64,000 nt of DNA, taken from Vineibacter terrae. Lineage in GTDB: Bacteria; Pseudomonadota; Alphaproteobacteria; Reyranellales; Reyranellaceae. A program made the translations under genes and the position numbers. The stretch lies in assembly GCF_008039615.1 (NCBI RefSeq), contig NZ_VDUZ01000006.1:160448-224447 (forward strand), written 5' to 3'. Below the pieces are notes generated by a model. It searched no databases and was not told the DNA's origin. It worked only from the letters and a program-made list of their open reading frames with translations. Below are positions 8,107-17,533 of the stretch, piece after piece (position 1 is the first letter of the stretch; every line of letters starts with the position of its first letter).

Positions 8107-9675
8107 TCACCCCCGCAGCTTGAACCGCTGGATCTTGCCCGTCGCCGTCTTGGGCAGCTCGCTCACATACTCCACCCAGCGCGGATACTTGTACGGCGCC
8201 AGCGACTGCTTGCAGCGCGCCATCAGCGCGTCGGTCAGCGTGGCGCCGCCGTCCTGGCCGGGCTTGAGCACGATGAAGGCCTGCGGCTTCACCAGGCCGT
8301 CGGCATCGGCGCGGCCAACCACGGCGCTTTCCAGGACCGCCGGGTGGCCGATCAGGCAGCCCTCGATCTCGACCGGCGAGCACCAGATGCCGCCGACCTT
8401 CAGCATGTCGTCGCTGCGGCCTTCGTAGATGAAGTAGCCATCCGCGTCCTGGCGGTAGGTGTCGCCGGTGTCGAGCCAGCCGCCGACCATGGTCTGGGCG
8501 GTCTTCTCGGGCTTGTTCCAGTAGTAGGCGGCCGCCGATTCGCCCTTCATCCACAGCCGGCCGCTGTCGCCGGGCTGCACCCTGTTGCCGTCGGGATCGC
8601 GGATCTCGGCGGTGTAGCCGGGCACGGCGCGGCCCGAGGTGCCGGGGCGGTAATCGTCCAGGCGGTTGCCGAGGAAGATGTGCAGCATCTCGGTCGAGCC
8701 GATGCCGTCGAGGATGATGGTGCCGGTCTTCTCCTGCCAGCGGCGGAAGATGTCGGCGGGCAGGGCCTCGCCGGCCGAGACGCAGGCGCGGACCGAGCCG
8801 AAGCCAACCTGGCGCGCCTCCAGCGCCGCGAGCTGCGCGGCATAGAGCGTGGGGACGCCGAAATAGAGGGTAGGGCGGAACGTCTCGACGTTGTCGAAGG
8901 TCGAGGCGGGCGTCGGGCGCGCCGGATCGAGCACCGCCGTGCCGCCCGCCCAGAGCGGGAAGGTCATGGCATTGCCCAGGCCATAGGCGAAGAACAGCTT
9001 GGCGGCCGAATAGCAGATGTCGGTCTCGGTGACGCCGAGCGTGCGAACGCCGTAGAACTCGCTGGCCACCACCATGTCGCGCTGGCGGTGCACCGCGCCC
9101 TTGGGCCGGCCGGTCGAGCCGGAAGAGTAGAGCCAGAAGCAGTCGTCGGTGGGCGCGGCAAGGTGGGGTTCAAGCGTCGGTCCGGCAGCGTCGGCGCCGA
9201 TGCTGGCATCGTCGGTGACTTTCAGCGCTGGCGGCGCCTTGCTGCCGAGCTGGGCCAGGGCGGGCTCGACCTCGGCCGCGTATTCGGGCGACCACGCCAG
9301 CAGGCCGCAGCCGGAATCGTCGATCATGTAGGCGTAGTCGGCGGCGCGCAGCAGGGTGTTGACCGGCACCGGCACGATGCCGGCCTTGATGGCGCCCCAG
9401 AACAGATAGAAGAACGCCGGGCAGTCCTTGACGATCATCAGCATGCGGTCGCCCGGGCGCAGGCCGCGCGCCTGCAGGGCGCGGCCGGTGGCGTCGACGC
9501 GCCGCGCCAGCGCGGCGTAGCTCACCGTCTCGCTGGCGGTGCGGATCGCCGCCTTGGCGCCGCGGCCCTCGGCCAGGTGCCGGTCGATGAACGGCACGGC
9601 GACGTTGAACCGCGGCGGGATCGTGATCCCGCCGTCGTCGCCGATCGCCACATTGCCCACCATTCGCCCTGCCAT
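8107..9675 (-). CDS. bclA: benzoate-CoA ligase
   Basis: 522-residue AMP-forming ligase making benzoyl-CoA from benzoate, ATP and CoA, the entry step of the box pathway. ATP-loop YSSGSTGRPKGAVH (about 183-196), the benzoate-ligase signature GSTEMLHIF (326-334), and the C-terminal catalytic Lys in PKTATGKIQRFK. ATG 9675 has GGAGG 8 nt upstream; the further 20 upstream residues lack similarity. It points in the same direction as boxB and boxC, with the convergent-looking DUF1810 gene between. Close relatives act on 2-aminobenzoate or substituted benzoates, so exact specificity is inferred from boxBC. Confidence 0.9.
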   Translation of the reverse strand: MAGRMVGNVAIGDDGGITIPPRFNVAVPFIDRHLAEGRGAKAAIRTASETVSYAALARRVDATGRALQARGLRPGDRMLMIVKDCPAFFYLFWGAIKAGIVPVPVNTLLRAADYAYMIDDSGCGLLAWSPEYAAEVEPALAQLGSKAPPALKVTDDASIGADAAGPTLEPHLAAPTDDCFWLYSSGSTGRPKGAVHRQRDMVVASEFYGVRTLGVTETDICYSAAKLFFAYGLGNAMTFPLWAGGTAVLDPARPTPASTFDNVETFRPTLYFGVPTLYAAQLAALEARQVGFGSVRACVSAGEALPADIFRRWQEKTGTIILDGIGSTEMLHIFLGNRLDDYRPGTSGRAVPGYTAEIRDPDGNRVQPGDSGRLWMKGESAAAYYWNKPEKTAQTMVGGWLDTGDTYRQDADGYFIYEGRSDDMLKVGGIWCSPVEIEGCLIGHPAVLESAVVGRADADGLVKPQAFIVLKPGQDGGATLTDALMARCKQSLAPYKYPRWVEYVSELPKTATGKIQRFKLRG

Positions 9676-9813
9676 GACGCCGCCTCCGATTGCTCTGTTG
9701 GTCGATTGGTTAAGTCTTCGGCGCTCTGACGGCAAGAACCCTCTGCGCTCGCGTCAGGGGCGGGAGAGGGTATGATCGCGCAGCACCGTACCTTACCGAC
9801 GCTGGAGCCCGCC

Positions 9814-10245
9814 ATGGCCGCCGATCCGCACAACCTGCAGCGCTTCGTCGAGGCCCAGGATCCTGTTGTCGAGCGTGTGCTGGCGGAGCTGCGCGCCGGC
9901 AGCAAGCGCAGCCACTGGATGTGGTTCATCTTCCCGCAGGTGAAGGGGCTGGGGCGCAGCGGCACGGCCTGGGACTTCGCGATCGGCTCGCGCCGGGAGG
10001 CCGAGGCCTATCTGGCGCATCCTGTGCTGGGGCCGCGGCTGCGCCAGTGCAGCCGGCTGCTGGCCGATGTGCAGGGTCGGACGGCGCATCAGATCCTCGG
10101 CACGCCGGATGACCTGAAATGCCAGTCGTCGATGACCCTGTTCGCCGCCGTGGCGGCAGACAACGCTGTCTTCGAGGAGGTCCTGCAGAAATACTTCGCC
10201 GGCGAGCGCTGCGAATACACCCTGGATTTCCTCACCCGATACTGA
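9814..10245 (+). CDS. DUF1810 family protein
   Basis: 143 residues of the DUF1810 (calpastatin-like) family, function unknown. Hallmarks: NLQRFVEAQDPV at the start, GSKRSHWMWFIFPQ (about 31-44), QSSMTLFAAVA. It lies on the plus strand between bclA and boxB, both on minus. ATG 9814 is chosen as the family starts with MAxDPxNLQRF; a GGAGAGGG-preceded ATG at 9772 would add 14 non-conserved residues. Confidence 0.8.
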   Translation: MAADPHNLQRFVEAQDPVVERVLAELRAGSKRSHWMWFIFPQVKGLGRSGTAWDFAIGSRREAEAYLAHPVLGPRLRQCSRLLADVQGRTAHQILGTPDDLKCQSSMTLFAAVAADNAVFEEVLQKYFAGERCEYTLDFLTRY

Positions 10246-10263
10246 TTCCGCATTGAGGATGCC

Positions 10264-10288
10264 GCCTCCCCAACGAAGTCGGGGAGGC
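10264..10288. repeat. short hairpin, half-unit of family B
   Basis: GCCTCCCC-aacgaagtc-GGGGAGGC between the convergent 3' ends of the DUF1810 gene and boxB. It matches the terminal hairpins of the longer family-B elements. No T-run. Confidence 0.7.
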
Positions 10289-10300
10289 GCCTCGAACGCA

Positions 10301-11719
10301 TCAATTGAACCGCACGTACTGGAAGTCGGCGGGCTGGTTGTTGATGCCGCGCGCCGGCGGTGCGATCCAGTGGGCGTACTTGCCGGGCTCGATCACGGCG
10401 GCGCCCATCAGCGAGCGCACATAGGCGCGGTCCTCGTCCGTCGGCAGCCACATGCCGGCATTGGCGGCCCAGTCGGCCTCGGACACGACCTTGCCCTCCG
10501 GCGAGACGCGCGCATCGGCGAAGGCGCCGATGCGGCGGTTGAAGGCGCGGTGCGGCAGCTTCAGCTCGAAGGGGATGCCGGCGCGCTCGATGACCTTGTT
10601 CCAGCGCAGCACGCCGCGGGCGCAGTCGTCGATATAGTCCTGGCGCAGCCGCTCGTTGAGCGCCGACAGCGCCGGCACGGCGCGGCTGACCAGGGCGCCG
10701 TCCTGCAGGCCCAGGATGTCGTAGGTGGCGTCGGTGAGCTTGTGGTCGTCGGCGATCTTGGTCTCGAGGAAGCGGCCCTTCACGCCTGCCGTGTAGTAGT
10801 TGGCGGCGTTGGTCGAGGCCTCCTGGCCGAACAGGTCCAGCGACACGCTGAAATGGAAGTTCAGGTACTTCTGCAACGTGGCCAGGTCGATGGCGCCCAG
10901 CGCGCGCACGTCGTCGGTCTTGTGCTCGCGCATCAGCTCGCAGGTGCGCTGCACGATGCGGCCGACACCGGTCTCGCCCACGAACATGTGGTGCGCTTCC
11001 TCGGTCAGCATGAAGCGGCAGGTGCGCGACAGCGGATCGAAGCCTGATTCAGCCAGCGAGGCGAGCTGGTACTTGCCGTCGCGGTCGGTGAAGTAGGTGA
11101 ACATGAAGAACGACAGCCAGTCAGGCGTCTGCTCGTTGAAGGCGCCCAGGATGCGCGGCTTGTCGGGATCGCCGGAGTGGCGCTCCAGCATGGCCTCGGC
11201 CTCCTCGCGCCCGTCACGCCCGAAATAGGCATGCAGCAGGTAGACCATGGCCCACAGGTGCCGGCCTTCCTCGACGTTGATCTGGAACAGGTTGCGCAGG
11301 TCGTAGAGCGAGGGGGCGGTGCGGCCCAGCAGCCGCTGCTGCTCGACCGAGGCGGGCTCGGTGTCGCCCTGGGTCACGATCAGCCGGCGCAGGGTGGAGC
11401 GGTGCTCGCCGGGCACCTCCTGCCAGGCGGCCGCGCCCTTGTTGTCGCCGAACGGGATCACGCGGTCGGCCTCGCGGTCGGCGAGGAAGATGCCCCAGCG
11501 GTACTCGGGCATCTTCACGTAGCCGAAATTGGCCCAGCCGTTGGCGTCGGTAGAGATCGCGGTGCGCAGGTAGACGTCATAGGCGGACGTGCCCTCGGGG
11601 CCGAGATCCTTCCACCAGTCGAGGAAGCGCGGCTGCCACGCCTCCAGCGCCCGCTGCAGCCGGCGATCGCTCGACAGCTCGACGTTGTTGGGGATCCGTT
11701 CGCTGTAATCGATGGCCAT
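10301..11719 (-). CDS. boxB: benzoyl-CoA 2,3-epoxidase, di-iron subunit BoxB
   Basis: 472 residues. Non-haem di-iron monooxygenase that, with the reductase BoxA, turns benzoyl-CoA into its 2,3-epoxide. Iron ligands by motif: Glu121, Glu151 and His154 (VEEGRHLW), Asp212 (FTDRDG), Glu241 and His244 (TEEAHHMF), spaced as in the characterised BoxB. Two consecutive ATGs exist; 11719 has the better 6-nt spacing to GGAGG. It is downstream of boxC in the same transcript direction but separated by 256 bp carrying a long family-D hairpin. BoxA is absent from the window. Confidence 0.95.
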   Translation of the reverse strand: MAIDYSERIPNNVELSSDRRLQRALEAWQPRFLDWWKDLGPEGTSAYDVYLRTAISTDANGWANFGYVKMPEYRWGIFLADREADRVIPFGDNKGAAAWQEVPGEHRSTLRRLIVTQGDTEPASVEQQRLLGRTAPSLYDLRNLFQINVEEGRHLWAMVYLLHAYFGRDGREEAEAMLERHSGDPDKPRILGAFNEQTPDWLSFFMFTYFTDRDGKYQLASLAESGFDPLSRTCRFMLTEEAHHMFVGETGVGRIVQRTCELMREHKTDDVRALGAIDLATLQKYLNFHFSVSLDLFGQEASTNAANYYTAGVKGRFLETKIADDHKLTDATYDILGLQDGALVSRAVPALSALNERLRQDYIDDCARGVLRWNKVIERAGIPFELKLPHRAFNRRIGAFADARVSPEGKVVSEADWAANAGMWLPTDEDRAYVRSLMGAAVIEPGKYAHWIAPPARGINNQPADFQYVRFN

Positions 11720-11748
11720 CATCAGCCTCCTGTCGTGCGTCGATCGCG

Positions 11749-11968
11749 TAAGAGAAGAGAAGAGAAGATTCACCACAGAGACACAGAGAACACAGAGGAA
11801 CACAGAGAAGAAATGAGATTACGCGCCGGCGGTGCGCCAAAGATATGAGAGATGATTGCGCGCCGTTGGCGCGCGCACGGTGTTCTCTGTGTCCCTCTGT
11901 GTTCTCTGTGTCTCTGTGGTGAATCTTCTCTTTTCTTCTCTTTTCTTTTCTTTTCTTTTCTTCTCTTC
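11749..11968. repeat. dispersed palindrome, family D, copy 1, with purine/pyrimidine arms
   Basis: Arms ACCACAGAGACACAGAGAAC / GTTCTCTGTGTCTCTGTGGT (11772-11920) flanked by mirror-like (GA)n on the left (11750-11768) and a 45-nt pure pyrimidine tract on the right (11924-11968). It fills the boxC-boxB gap. A second family-D copy is at 49952. Confidence 0.9.
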
Positions 11969-11975
11969 ACGTGCC

Positions 11976-13649
<1,674 letters not shown>

Positions 13650-13688
13650 GGGTCCGCCCTCCTGGCTCAATTTCGTAATTCGGTACTC

Positions 13689-13700
13689 AAATACGTATTT
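13689..13700. promoter_or_regulatory. perfect 12-bp palindrome AAATACGTATTT, candidate operator
   Basis: Lies in the short divergent gap between boxC and the GNAT-rrf2 genes, in an AT-rich patch of otherwise GC-rich DNA. Well placed for control of both directions, perhaps by the Rrf2-type protein encoded 700 bp away. Confidence 0.5.
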
Positions 13701-13758
13701 ACTTCTACGCCCGACTCGCCCACCCTGTCAACCCGGTATGACGGGTGTCGGAGCGGCA

Positions 13759-14412
13759 ATGGCGCGGGCTGTGGCCAAGCAGGAGAAGAGCGGGCAGATG
13801 CCGGCTTCGGTGCGCGTGCGCGCGGCCGAAGCGGCGGACCTGCCGGCGATCGTGGCGCTGGACCAGCGGATCACGGGCGTGGCCAAGGCCGGCTACTGGC
13901 AATGGGCGTTGGAGCACTACGCCGCCGGGCCGCCGGAACGCACCTTCCTGATCGCCGAGAGCGCCGACGGGGCGCTGGCCGGCTTCATCATCGGCGAGGT
14001 GCGCGCCTGGGAGTTCGGCGCGCCGCCGGCGGGCTGGGTCTTCGCCGTGCAGGTCGACCAGACACGGCGGCTGGGCGGGGTGGGCACGCAGCTGTTCGAC
14101 ACGCTCTGTGCCCGGTTCCGCGCCGCCGGCGTCGACCGCGTGCGCACCCTGGTCGATCGCCGCGACCATCTGATCCTGTCGTTCTTCCGCAGCCAGGGCA
14201 TGACCGCCGGCCCGTCGCTGCAGCTCGACCTGGAGCTTCTCCCTCCCCCAACTTCGTTGGGGGAGGTGGCCGAAGGCCGGAGGGGGAGCGCTCGTGGTGT
14301 CGACGACCAAGACCACGTCGGCTCCCCTCCGCCCACCGACGTTTCGACGCTTCGCGTCGAAACATCGTATCGGGGCACCTCCCCAACTGCGTTGGGGAGG
14401 AAGAAGTCGTGA
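13759..14412 (+). CDS. GNAT-family N-acetyltransferase with repeat-encoded tail
   Basis: 217 residues. The acetyl-CoA-binding motif A is RRLGGVGTQLF (about 103-113), preceded by strand WVFAVQVD, and followed by RTLVDRRDHLILSFFRSQGM, typical of GNAT enzymes; substrate unknown. The fold ends near residue 160; the last ~57 residues (from LPPPTSLGEV) are translated from the family-B palindrome at 14242-14400. The TGA overlaps the GTG start of the next gene (GTGA). Start choice is uncertain: ATG 13738, 13759 (GGAG upstream) and 13798 are all in frame. Confidence 0.75.
   Translation: MARAVAKQEKSGQMPASVRVRAAEAADLPAIVALDQRITGVAKAGYWQWALEHYAAGPPERTFLIAESADGALAGFIIGEVRAWEFGAPPAGWVFAVQVDQTRRLGGVGTQLFDTLCARFRAAGVDRVRTLVDRRDHLILSFFRSQGMTAGPSLQLDLELLPPPTSLGEVAEGRRGSARGVDDQDHVGSPPPTDVSTLRVETSYRGTSPTALGRKKS
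14242..14400. repeat. dispersed palindrome, family B, copy 1 (inside gene 3' end)
   Basis: Terminal hairpins CCTCCCCCAAC-ttc-GTTGGGGGAGG and CCTCCCCAAC-tgc-GTTGGGGAGG flank a ~125-bp core with GCCGAAGGCCGGAGGGGGAGC and its inverse. An extra hairpin GTTTCGACGC-ttc-GCGTCGAAAC is inserted in the core. The right end supplies GGGGAGG as ribosome-binding site of the Rrf2 gene. Confidence 0.93.
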
Positions 14413-14846
14413 AACTCCAGATGGGCACGCGGCTGGGGCTGTATGCGGCGCTGGAGCTGGCGCGCGATCCGGCGCGGCGGCTGTCGGCGGCCGACCTGGC
14501 GCGCCAGTTCGGGGTGTCGACGCATCATCTCGCCAAGGTGCTGCGCGATCTGGCGCGCGCCGGCCTGGCCGAGGCCGAGCGCGGCGCCGCCGGCGGCTAC
14601 CGCTTCACCGGCAATGCCAAGCGCACGACATTGATGGACATCGTGGCGCTGTTCGAGACCGAGCCCGGCAACCGCGCCGCCGAGCCGGGTGACGACACCG
14701 ATATCGGCCAGGCCCTGGGCCGCGTGCTCGGCGAGATCGACGAGATCGCCGAGGCCACCCTGCGCTCGATCAGCCTCGAGACGCTGCTGCGCCAGATGGC
14801 GCGCCGCGTTGCACACCGGTCGATGCCGCTGTCATCTTTGTCATAG
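14409..14846 (+). CDS. Rrf2-family transcriptional regulator (no Fe-S cysteines)
   Basis: 145 residues. N-terminal winged helix (HTH about 26-48, DLARQFGVSTHHLAKVLRDL) followed by GGYRF wing, as in Rrf2/NsrR proteins. There are no Cys residues, so it cannot hold the Fe-S cluster of IscR/NsrR and must sense another signal. Starts at GTG 14409 overlapping the GNAT stop; the Shine-Dalgarno GGGGAGG 8 nt upstream belongs to the palindromic repeat. Location divergent to boxC makes it a candidate box regulator, which is inference. Confidence 0.82.
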   Translation: MKLQMGTRLGLYAALELARDPARRLSAADLARQFGVSTHHLAKVLRDLARAGLAEAERGAAGGYRFTGNAKRTTLMDIVALFETEPGNRAAEPGDDTDIGQALGRVLGEIDEIAEATLRSISLETLLRQMARRVAHRSMPLSSLS

Positions 14847-14944
14847 TGGAATGAGGAGTATTTAGACCAAGACTGGCGTATTTTTAGGTCGATGATCCGG
14901 CGCTTTCCGAAAGAGTGCCAATTTTATCCGTACAATTCAGGACA

Positions 14945-15327
14945 TCAGTTGAACGCACGGGGGCGGCACAATCCTTTTGGCTCTGCGCATTTGACATCCA
15001 GAATGTAGTAGCGGCAAGGATATGGCGCGTGCTCCGTGGTTTGTGCCTGGTATTGCTGACGAACCACGTTGCCGTCGATGATCAGCCGACCAGCGTTGAG
15101 CGTGAACCGGCCGTTGTCTATAACGATCTGATCTACGACAGCGATATCATTGAATAGGGTCAAACGACGCATAGGGACGTCGAGATGATATCCATACGCC
15201 CCTCGGGGCACCAAATTCCTTCGTATTTCGCCAATGGCTTTAGGTAGAAGATGCCCTGCAGGGTTTGGGCCACGGCTGGAGCTGAAGAAAGCCCCAGTAG
15301 GATTGCAAAACTCAATCGTCCGATCAT
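14945..15327 (-). pseudogene. small secreted protein, apparently frameshifted
   Basis: ATG 15327 opens a 55-codon frame (stop 15160) with a textbook Sec signal peptide, MIGRLSFAILLGLSSAPAVA then Q, followed by FYLKPLAKYEGIWCPEGRMD. Near 15180 a second frame takes over and runs to 14945 with orderly beta-strand-like sequence (MRRLTLFNDIAVVDQ, LIIDGNVVRQQYQ, CRYYILDVKC). A single-base change would join them into one ~127-residue exported protein. It starts only 12 nt after the TcmP stop, so it is the third gene of the island operon. Alternatively the 55-residue peptide is intact and the rest is chance. Confidence 0.45.
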
Positions 15328-15339
15328 CACTTCACAGGG

Positions 15340-16269
15340 TCAGCGATTACCCTTGCCGGCATGGTCGCTGCCGACAGCTTCATCCTGTAGGATGCCTCTA
15401 AGGCTAAGCTGCTCCAGTGGCTCGAACGGGTCTACTGCCTTCCGATAGGCCCTTCCCATCAACTTCGGAGCCGCAGGATGGTCCGTTGCATGGATCATAT
15501 AGTACATGATGCTCCCACGGTGACGGCGGTTCCGTATCGGCCATGCAACTACAGAAGAATAGCCAAACTCCTTTCTGAACCTCTGACAAACCAAGCTGGC
15601 AATGTCAGGCGATGCCAAGTTTTTTAGTTCGTCCCAGTCGGAACGCCCCCACCATCTATCCAGGATGGCATTGTCACGGACGCCGCTGAAGGCCCGTTTG
15701 AGCCAGCCGATGGGCAAGAAGTAGAACAGCTCTATCTTGTGGCCGACTGACTTGAATCGCGCAATCGTCTTGATTGTCTTCCAATGGCACTCGAAGGTAC
15801 GCTGGTCCAAGAGACAGAAGGCCGCCGTGCGGTCTTTGATTTGAGCCGCTTGAAGCGCTGCTCCAGCATTTGCATTAAAGTCACCCCCGATAATCTTGAT
15901 TTCTCTTCTCGGTTCCTTCTTTGTAGCGTTGCGGGGCGGCTGAGCGTTGCGCAGCTCCTCGAGCATTCTGACTTTCGTGGGCGACAACTCGCAAAGCACT
16001 AACGTGCGCAGCCACCGCGGCTGCCGTTCCATGACGAGTTTGGCCGACCAAAGGTCAGAATCATTAACACGCTGCGGACCGGAGAAACCGTCGATGTAAC
16101 TCCCATGTTTAGTAACAAGAATAAAATAGTAAAGATATCTATCGATAAGTTGCGACTTGTTCTTGGTCCATATCGGATAGCGGCTTACTCCAAATGAAAA
16201 AGGGGGAGCTATCTGAACTGGTAGATCCTGAAATAAGGGAGGTCCGCTCTCCGTTACTTTTGTTTTCAT
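15340..16269 (-). CDS. three-Cys-motif partner protein TcmP
   Basis: 309 residues matching the TcmP family: YPIWTKNKSQLIDRYL (about 31-46), TKHGSYIDGFSGPQ (54-66), LVLCELSPTK, GGDFNAN, FCLLDQRTFECHW (151-162) and ELFYFLPIGWLKRAF. The pattern D-GFSGP / LCELSP / LLDQRTFE resembles motifs I, II and IV of Rossmann-fold methyltransferases (my inference). The start lies 3 nt after the stop of the DUF5131 gene, so the two are co-transcribed and coupled. Function unproven in the family; the constant pairing with a three-Cys protein gives the name. Low-GC codon use relative to neighbours. Confidence 0.85.
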   Translation of the reverse strand: MKTKVTESGPPLFQDLPVQIAPPFSFGVSRYPIWTKNKSQLIDRYLYYFILVTKHGSYIDGFSGPQRVNDSDLWSAKLVMERQPRWLRTLVLCELSPTKVRMLEELRNAQPPRNATKKEPRREIKIIGGDFNANAGAALQAAQIKDRTAAFCLLDQRTFECHWKTIKTIARFKSVGHKIELFYFLPIGWLKRAFSGVRDNAILDRWWGRSDWDELKNLASPDIASLVCQRFRKEFGYSSVVAWPIRNRRHRGSIMYYMIHATDHPAAPKLMGRAYRKAVDPFEPLEQLSLRGILQDEAVGSDHAGKGNR

Positions 16270-16272
16270 AGG

Positions 16273-17121
16273 CTACGTAGCAGGCAGTCCATCCCAGGTT
16301 CTTCCATCAAGAACGCGGCCAGATGCGTGCTTCCCTACTTTTGCGAGAATTTCCTCCTCACCATTATTACCAGAAAAGACAATTGTTTCAACACCTCGAT
16401 GGTTCTTTTTTTCGATGGGCGCCCAGTGGCCCCATTGCTTGAAGTGAAACGGCGTTCCTTCTCTCTCGCACTGGTCACGAAGTGAACGAACCCATTGGGG
16501 GTTCATTGGGCGAGCTCGTGTGCCGCTCTCACCACCTGCGATGACCCAGTCGATCTTCGCAGTGCTGTCAAGCTGACATGGATTGAGCCACCGGCGCAGG
16601 TCCAGTTCTCCAAGCAAGGGCTCACAGGATAGAAATCGAACGCGTGCCGGTATTCGCATCAAAGCAGGGATACGGCGATCCGCCCATTTCTGATTTTCGG
16701 CCGTTGTTCCCAGCCAGACGTTTTCTGGCCAAGCGCTCCTCCAAGGCACCGAGACAGCGGCGCGTTCCGGTCTCTTGGTTAGAAGGAGCCAATCGAGGTG
16801 CTCCGTCCGCTCGATCAGCGACCACAGTTTGGCGCGCCACTCATTCAGGTCGTTTCGCGCTTCAAATACATCAGCCATCGAGGCACAGAAAACGCGCGGC
16901 CGGACTCCCTGTCGCTTAGCCGCTTCATTCCAATTTAACGGCTGGCGCCAGTGCGCTTCACTGAAGAAGCGTCGAGGTGACGCCTTGCCCCACAGATCCA
17001 GGGCGAGGCGGTGTGCCCACGCCTCAGCGTAGCAGTGCTTACATGCTGGTGACACACGAACGCACCCCCACCAGGGATTGAACGTATGGTGCGTCCATTC
17101 GATCTTAGAGTTCCTTGCCAT
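16273..17121 (-). CDS. DUF5131 / phage Gp37-Gp68-like three-Cys-motif protein
   Basis: 282 residues. Begins MARNSKIEWTHHTFNPWWGC; Cys20, Cys27 and Cys30 form C-x6-C-x2-C (CVRVSPACKHC), a cluster-binding pattern reminiscent of radical-SAM enzymes but with a longer first spacing. Further family blocks: DWLLLTKRPER, VWLGTTAENQ, FLSCEPLLG, VIAGGESG, FHFKQWG. Homologues occur in phages and plasmids. First gene of the island operon; the start codon has no Shine-Dalgarno but a promoter placed for a leaderless transcript. Biochemical activity unknown. Confidence 0.88.
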   Translation of the reverse strand: MARNSKIEWTHHTFNPWWGCVRVSPACKHCYAEAWAHRLALDLWGKASPRRFFSEAHWRQPLNWNEAAKRQGVRPRVFCASMADVFEARNDLNEWRAKLWSLIERTEHLDWLLLTKRPERAAVSVPWRSAWPENVWLGTTAENQKWADRRIPALMRIPARVRFLSCEPLLGELDLRRWLNPCQLDSTAKIDWVIAGGESGTRARPMNPQWVRSLRDQCEREGTPFHFKQWGHWAPIEKKNHRGVETIVFSGNNGEEEILAKVGKHASGRVLDGRTWDGLPAT

Positions 17122-17128
17122 GTAGGGT

Positions 17129-17158
17129 AGTGTACTTCAAATGTTCTCGTTTTGACAA
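17129..17158 (-). promoter_or_regulatory. promoter of the DUF5131-TcmP operon
   Basis: On the minus strand TTGTCA, 18-nt spacer, TACACT. The expected transcription start falls at about 17122, one base before the ATG at 17121, which would give a leaderless mRNA; no Shine-Dalgarno precedes the ATG, in agreement. Confidence 0.5.
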
Positions 17159-17533
17159 TGGACCGGATGGCCTGGGCGACTACCAGCACGTCGCGTCTCG
17201 CTCGATAGCAACGTGCCGGTGACGTCAGCGCATCGAAGCTTGCCGCGAGGGTGCGAAACTGCTCGCCGTCGTCGATCCTTACCTTGATGAGGAGACCAGA
17301 AAAGGCTCCCCTATCGTAGGTTTTGATAGCGGATTGTTCTCAGTACGTAGAAATATCTTGTTCTCTGAACAAGAATGGTGTATTGGAGGTGTTCTCGGCG
17401 AGGGAGTCCGGGGAGCAGGAGGCGTTATTCGAGTCGCTCCGGGTTTCTGTCGGTTTCTGTCAATTTCTGTCGATCCACAAGATGGTGCTCAGGTCATTGA
17501 TAGAAGGGGCAAAATGAGTTTCTGTCGTTTCTG
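17159..17533. other. gene-free right flank of the island
   Basis: No convincing gene. Holds a dyad CTTGTTC-tct-GAACAAG (17357-17373) and, at the right end, three 10-bp tandem units ending in TTTCTGTC (17442-17471) plus two more TTTCTGTC copies (17519-17526, 17528-17535) that reach into the stop codon of the acyl-CoA dehydrogenase. Confidence 0.6.

Larger units (their letters stand above)
14847..17533. other. AT-richer genomic island with DUF5131-TcmP
   Basis: Composition drops sharply from about two-thirds GC to clearly AT-richer sequence with different codon use right after the rrf2 stop and returns at the stop codon of the acyl-CoA dehydrogenase. It carries three minus-strand reading frames (DUF5131, TcmP, small secreted protein). 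No integrase, transposase or tRNA is visible; the right edge has TTTCTGTC repeats. Probably acquired horizontally. Confidence 0.7.

Noticed and set aside
8044..9729. 561-codon plus-strand frame opposite benzoate-CoA ligase
   Set aside because: Antisense shadow; repetitive VAVGIADLGG-like composition and no conserved motif.
14915..15157. 80-codon plus-strand frame in the island
   Set aside because: Overlaps the better-supported minus-strand exported protein; no ribosome-binding site, no signal or domain.
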